This document shows positions 60,890 through 64,000 of a stretch of DNA of 64,000 bases, one piece after another. Numbering within the stretch: the first letter of the stretch is position 1; each line of letters opens with the position of its first letter. Below the pieces are notes generated by a model, which searched no databases, had not been told where the DNA came from, and saw only the letters and a list, made by a program, of their open reading frames with translations. Source of the DNA: Psychrobacillus sp044762855 (GTDB taxonomy: Bacteria > Bacillota > Bacilli > Bacillales_A > Planococcaceae). Both the position numbers and the translations under genes were made by a program. Where the stretch lies: positions 1 to 64,000 of the forward strand of contig NZ_JBIWFB010000002.1 in assembly GCF_044762855.1 (NCBI RefSeq), written 5' to 3'.

Positions 60890-60955
60890 AAGTTTCACTT
60901 TGTATCATAAGACATGTCTTTATTATCTGTAATTAGCTAATTTATATCAAAATAC

Positions 60956-60986
60956 AAAAAAGCATGCCAATATGGTGTGCTTTTTT
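60956..60986 (+). terminator. Terminator upstream of sftA
   Basis: AAAAAAGCATGCC...GGTGTGCTTTTTT just before the sftA promoter region. Confidence 0.8.
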
Positions 60987-61049
60987 ATTATATAAGGGGA
61001 CTTATACTATTTTTATTGGTAAAATAAAAGGTATCTAGTAGAAAGAGTG

Positions 61050-63953
61050 ATGAAATTGAATTGGTTTAAAAAACTATTTGGATTAAATGAAGAAGAATAT
61101 CGAGAAGAAATCGAAGTAGAAGAGAAAACAGTTTCGACTACGCGATCAAGGACCCCATTTCGCTTTCCATTAATATCAGATGAAGAAAAAAAGGAAACGG
61201 TTTACGAGCAACCAAATGAAGACAACTTCATACATGAACCTTACACAGAAAAAACATTAAAAGAAGAGCAATTATACAAGCCATTGTACACGCAAGACAA
61301 ATGGCAACAACGGAAGCAACCAACTATTATTCATAGATCAGAAAAAACAACCGTGGATGATACGGATACGCCTACAATCGTTAGAAAAAAGCGAGCATTT
61401 ACACCAACTGAAGTGCCTTCACCTGTATTTGGTTTTTCAAAAGGTAGAGAAAACTCAAATTCTGTTGAAAGACTACCTGTTGATCAAACATCAACTAATA
61501 CAATTCAAGCGACATGGCAACAAAGGAAACAACAGAAATTAAATCAACAGCTAGAAAAAAATGAGACGAACGGGATTACAACTTCTGTAAGTAAAAAGAG
61601 TGCATTTACACCAACCGAAGTACCATCACCGATTTACGGCTTTTCAAGAAATAGAGAAACGCAAGCACCATTTGAAGACAAGCTTGAAAAAGAAATGAAA
61701 ATAGCAGAACCTATCACAGAGGAAATGTCATTCACTTCCATTTCCGAACGGATAGCAAAAGAAGGAATTACACCGTTGTATAAGGAGAACGAGGTTTCTG
61801 TACCTACACTAGATGTAGTCCAAGTAGAAAAGTCAGAAGTCCAAGAGGAAAAACCAGAAATACCTGAAGAAGAGTTAGAAGTCCAAGAAGAAAAACCGGA
61901 AGTCCAAGAGGAAAAGTCAGAAATACTTGAAGAAAAGTTAGGGGCACCGGAAGAAATTCTGGAAGTACCTGAAGAAAAGTTAGAGGCACCGGAAGAAGTT
62001 CTGGAAGTACCTGAAGAAAAGTTAGAGGTAACAGAAGAAATTCTGGAAGTACCTGAAGAAAAGTTAGAGGCACCGGAAGAAATTCTCGAAGTGCTCGAAG
62101 AAAAGTTAAATGTACAAGAAGAAATTCCGGAAGCACGAAAAGAAAATATTCGTCCGTTTAATGTACTAATGTTGAAATCGGATAAAAATAATATAGAAAA
62201 AACAAAGTTAACAAAGCAGGAGAACATTGAAGAACCAGCCATAGCAGAAGCTCCAATTGCTGTGACTCCAATCCCTGTAACTCCAAATGAAGAAACAGCT
62301 GCAACAGTTGTGGAGGAGCAAGAACCTGTATTGGAACAAGTAGAAGAGGAAAATCTGGAAGTACAAAAAGAAAATATTCGCCCGTTTAATGTCCTAATGC
62401 TGAAATCAGATAAGCAAAAGTTGAATAAACTAAATATAAATAATATACAAGAACCTGTGATGCAAAAGCCTGTAGAAAAAGTCGAAACACCTGAAGAAAT
62501 ACAAAATGAAAAAGAAGAACAACTGGAACAAGAATTTGTTCCATCCAATTACACGGCACCATCATTCAGCTATTTACTTCCTCCAGAAATGAAAGATGAG
62601 GACAAAGAATGGATGGAAGAACAGGCATATACATTAGTAGAGGCATTATCTCATTTTCAAGTAACAGGTGAAATTGTTCAAATGGTTCAAGGTCCAGCTG
62701 TCACTCAATTCGAACTGACGGTAGGTCACGGAACGAAAGTAAGTAAAATTCGTAATTTAGCAGATGATTTAAAATTAGCGCTTGCTGCAAAAGATATTCG
62801 TATTCAAGCACCAATTCCAGGGAAAAGATCGATTGGTATTGAAATTCCTAACAGAACTTCACGAGCGGTTCGTTTATCGGAAGTGCTTGATACAGAAGTA
62901 TTTACGCAGTCGGAATCACCACTTGAAGCAGCGCTAGGACTTGACCTTACTGGAAAACCTGTGACTTTAGATTTACGAAAAATGCCGCATGGTTTAATTG
63001 CAGGAGCAACGGGATCTGGTAAATCAGTATTTATTAATTCATTACTAGTGAGTTTGCTGTATAAAGCGACTCCAGAAGAAGTAAAATTACTATTAATCGA
63101 TCCTAAAATGGTAGAACTTGCTCCGTTTAATCATGTACCGCATTTAGTAAGCCCTGTTATTACAGATGTTAAAGCTGCAACTGCAGCACTCAAATGGGCT
63201 GTAGAGGAAATGGAACGTCGTTATCAACTATTTGCACATATTGGTGTGCGCGACATTAATCGATACAATACACTAGCTACTGAAAAGCGACAATTTGCAC
63301 AGAAATTACCATATCTCGTTATTGTCATTGATGAATTGGCCGATTTAATGATGATGGCTCCAGTAGAAGTGGAAGACGCTATTTGTCGTATTGCTCAAAA
63401 AGCGAGAGCGTGTGGTATTCATTTAGTTTTAGCTACGCAACGTCCGTCTGTAGATGTTATTACAGGGCTTATTAAAGCAAATATCCCTACGCGTATCGCA
63501 TTTTCTGTTTCTTCTCAAATCGATTCACGTACCATACTAGATCAACAAGGGGCAGAACGATTACTAGGAAAAGGAGATATGCTATATCAAGGGAATGGCA
63601 TGTCTAGTCCCGTACGTATACAAGGTACCTTTGTAACGGATGATGAAATCGAAGCGGTTATTGAGTATGCGAGAAGTCAAGGTGTTCCCGAGTATATATT
63701 CGAACAAGGGGAATTGCTACAACGTGCAGAAACTTCCGAACAGGATGAGTTATTTGAAGAAGCATGTCGTTTTATAGTAGATCAAGGATCCGCATCTACT
63801 TCTTTATTGCAGCGTAAATTCCACATCGGCTATAATCGTGCTGCAAGGCTAATCGATGCTATGTATGAGAATGGTTATATTACAGAACAAAAAGGTAGTA
63901 AAGCAAGAGATGTATTACTAACTAACGATAGCTTGGAACAAATATTTAGTTAA
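61050..63953 (+). CDS. sftA: DNA translocase SftA (FtsK/SpoIIIE family)
   Basis: Soluble septum-associated DNA translocase that clears DNA from closing septa. No membrane segments at the N-terminus, as expected for SftA rather than SpoIIIE. Residues about 100-500 are a disordered linker with twin AFTPTEVPSP motifs, twin IRPFNVLMLKSDK motifs, and a long EVPEEKLEAPEE tandem repeat. The motor has Walker A GATGSGKS (near 651), Walker B VIVIDELADLM (near 756) and the C-terminal gamma winged helix for KOPS/SRS reading (VDQGSASTSLLQRKFHIGYNR). ATG 61050 is chosen; GTG 61047 is adjacent in frame. Confidence 0.94.
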   Translation: MKLNWFKKLFGLNEEEYREEIEVEEKTVSTTRSRTPFRFPLISDEEKKETVYEQPNEDNFIHEPYTEKTLKEEQLYKPLYTQDKWQQRKQPTIIHRSEKTTVDDTDTPTIVRKKRAFTPTEVPSPVFGFSKGRENSNSVERLPVDQTSTNTIQATWQQRKQQKLNQQLEKNETNGITTSVSKKSAFTPTEVPSPIYGFSRNRETQAPFEDKLEKEMKIAEPITEEMSFTSISERIAKEGITPLYKENEVSVPTLDVVQVEKSEVQEEKPEIPEEELEVQEEKPEVQEEKSEILEEKLGAPEEILEVPEEKLEAPEEVLEVPEEKLEVTEEILEVPEEKLEAPEEILEVLEEKLNVQEEIPEARKENIRPFNVLMLKSDKNNIEKTKLTKQENIEEPAIAEAPIAVTPIPVTPNEETAATVVEEQEPVLEQVEEENLEVQKENIRPFNVLMLKSDKQKLNKLNINNIQEPVMQKPVEKVETPEEIQNEKEEQLEQEFVPSNYTAPSFSYLLPPEMKDEDKEWMEEQAYTLVEALSHFQVTGEIVQMVQGPAVTQFELTVGHGTKVSKIRNLADDLKLALAAKDIRIQAPIPGKRSIGIEIPNRTSRAVRLSEVLDTEVFTQSESPLEAALGLDLTGKPVTLDLRKMPHGLIAGATGSGKSVFINSLLVSLLYKATPEEVKLLLIDPKMVELAPFNHVPHLVSPVITDVKAATAALKWAVEEMERRYQLFAHIGVRDINRYNTLATEKRQFAQKLPYLVIVIDELADLMMMAPVEVEDAICRIAQKARACGIHLVLATQRPSVDVITGLIKANIPTRIAFSVSSQIDSRTILDQQGAERLLGKGDMLYQGNGMSSPVRIQGTFVTDDEIEAVIEYARSQGVPEYIFEQGELLQRAETSEQDELFEEACRFIVDQGSASTSLLQRKFHIGYNRAARLIDAMYENGYITEQKGSKARDVLLTNDSLEQIFS
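61834..62140 (+). repeat. Acidic tandem repeat inside sftA
   Basis: Roughly 22 imperfect 4-8-codon units of the EVPEEKLEAPEE type, including near-identical DNA units of about 60 bp (GAAGTACCTGAAGAAAAG words). Such repeats vary in number between strains. Confidence 0.88.
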
Positions 63954-63986
63954 TTTTATTTATTAAAAGTATAGATGAAAAAATGA

Positions 63987-63992
63987 TATAAT
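63987..63992 (+). promoter_or_regulatory. Candidate -10 box at window end
   Basis: TATAAT, 34 bp downstream of sftA, probably the promoter of the next gene outside the window. No clear -35 read. Confidence 0.35.
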
Positions 63993-64000
63993 TGAGAGTA

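Noticed and set aside
61634..62548. Long antisense frame of 304 codons opposite sftA
   Set aside because: Ser/Thr-rich mirror of the acidic repeat; Glu/Lys/Pro codons read backwards give few stops. No ribosome site.

Overview
The window is ordinary chromosome of a low-GC, endospore-former-type Firmicute (Bacillales). Gene content and order match the Bacillus subtilis yt* region: men genes, yidD/dps, ytkD-ytmA, pckA/metK, ytoA-ytpA, mnmLM, leuS, ytfP-murJ-ytzG-ytzE-pepV-dat, ytlP-ytlQ-ytlR-trmB-ytnP, and ytoP-ytpP-ytpQ-ytpR-sftA. An S-box, two T-box leaders and Zur-, TnrA- and CcpA-like sites fit this. Several details (glnK before amtB, menA divergent from menF, repeated intergenic GATTTTCG modules) suggest a Planococcaceae-like relative such as Psychrobacillus, Lysinibacillus or Sporosarcina; that placement is inference.

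Layout: 1-933 holds the end of a tRNA cluster with a 462-bp tandem duplication. 960-1600 is a composite non-coding repeat. 1676-3399 is the nitrogen module glnK-amtB. 3496-10760 is menaquinone synthesis (menA divergent from menF-D-H-B-E; menC is absent). 10786-17793 runs through a zinc-binding lipoprotein with a Zur box, yidD, dps, a YjfB-like small protein, a CPBP protease, ytkD, ytmA and pckA. 17942-19500 is the SAM-riboswitch-controlled metK. 19600-20250 is a second composite repeat. 20324-25509 carries ytoA, a YtpA-like protein lacking its nucleophile, a divergent purC, an ACT-domain malic enzyme and a type III polyketide synthase/methyltransferase pair.

25577-27497 is the most unusual region: an Rgg/MutR-type regulator divergent from a 15-codon hydrophobic mini-ORF, a Cys-rich bacteriocin-like precursor, and a small membrane protein (possible immunity protein) frameshifted by a perfect 16-bp tandem duplication. 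It looks like a peptide-pheromone-controlled bacteriocin locus, possibly decaying.

27573-30390 holds the tRNA-wobble enzymes mnmM/mnmL and an MFS transporter. 30486-36062 is a 3-hydroxybutyrate/acetoacetate catabolic cluster (PAS-AAA+ regulator lacking GAFTGA, GntP permease, dehydrogenase, scoAB). 36095-38777 is T-box-leuS. 38960-41200 is trpEG behind a Trp T-box. 41387-53417 is mostly conserved housekeeping. 53530-54450 is the third and largest composite repeat. 54561-63953 contains a flavoprotein/LysR pair, then ytzB-ytoP-ytpPQR and the DNA translocase gene sftA.

All coordinates and motifs were read by eye. Family names come from recognition of motifs and gene order, not from searches.
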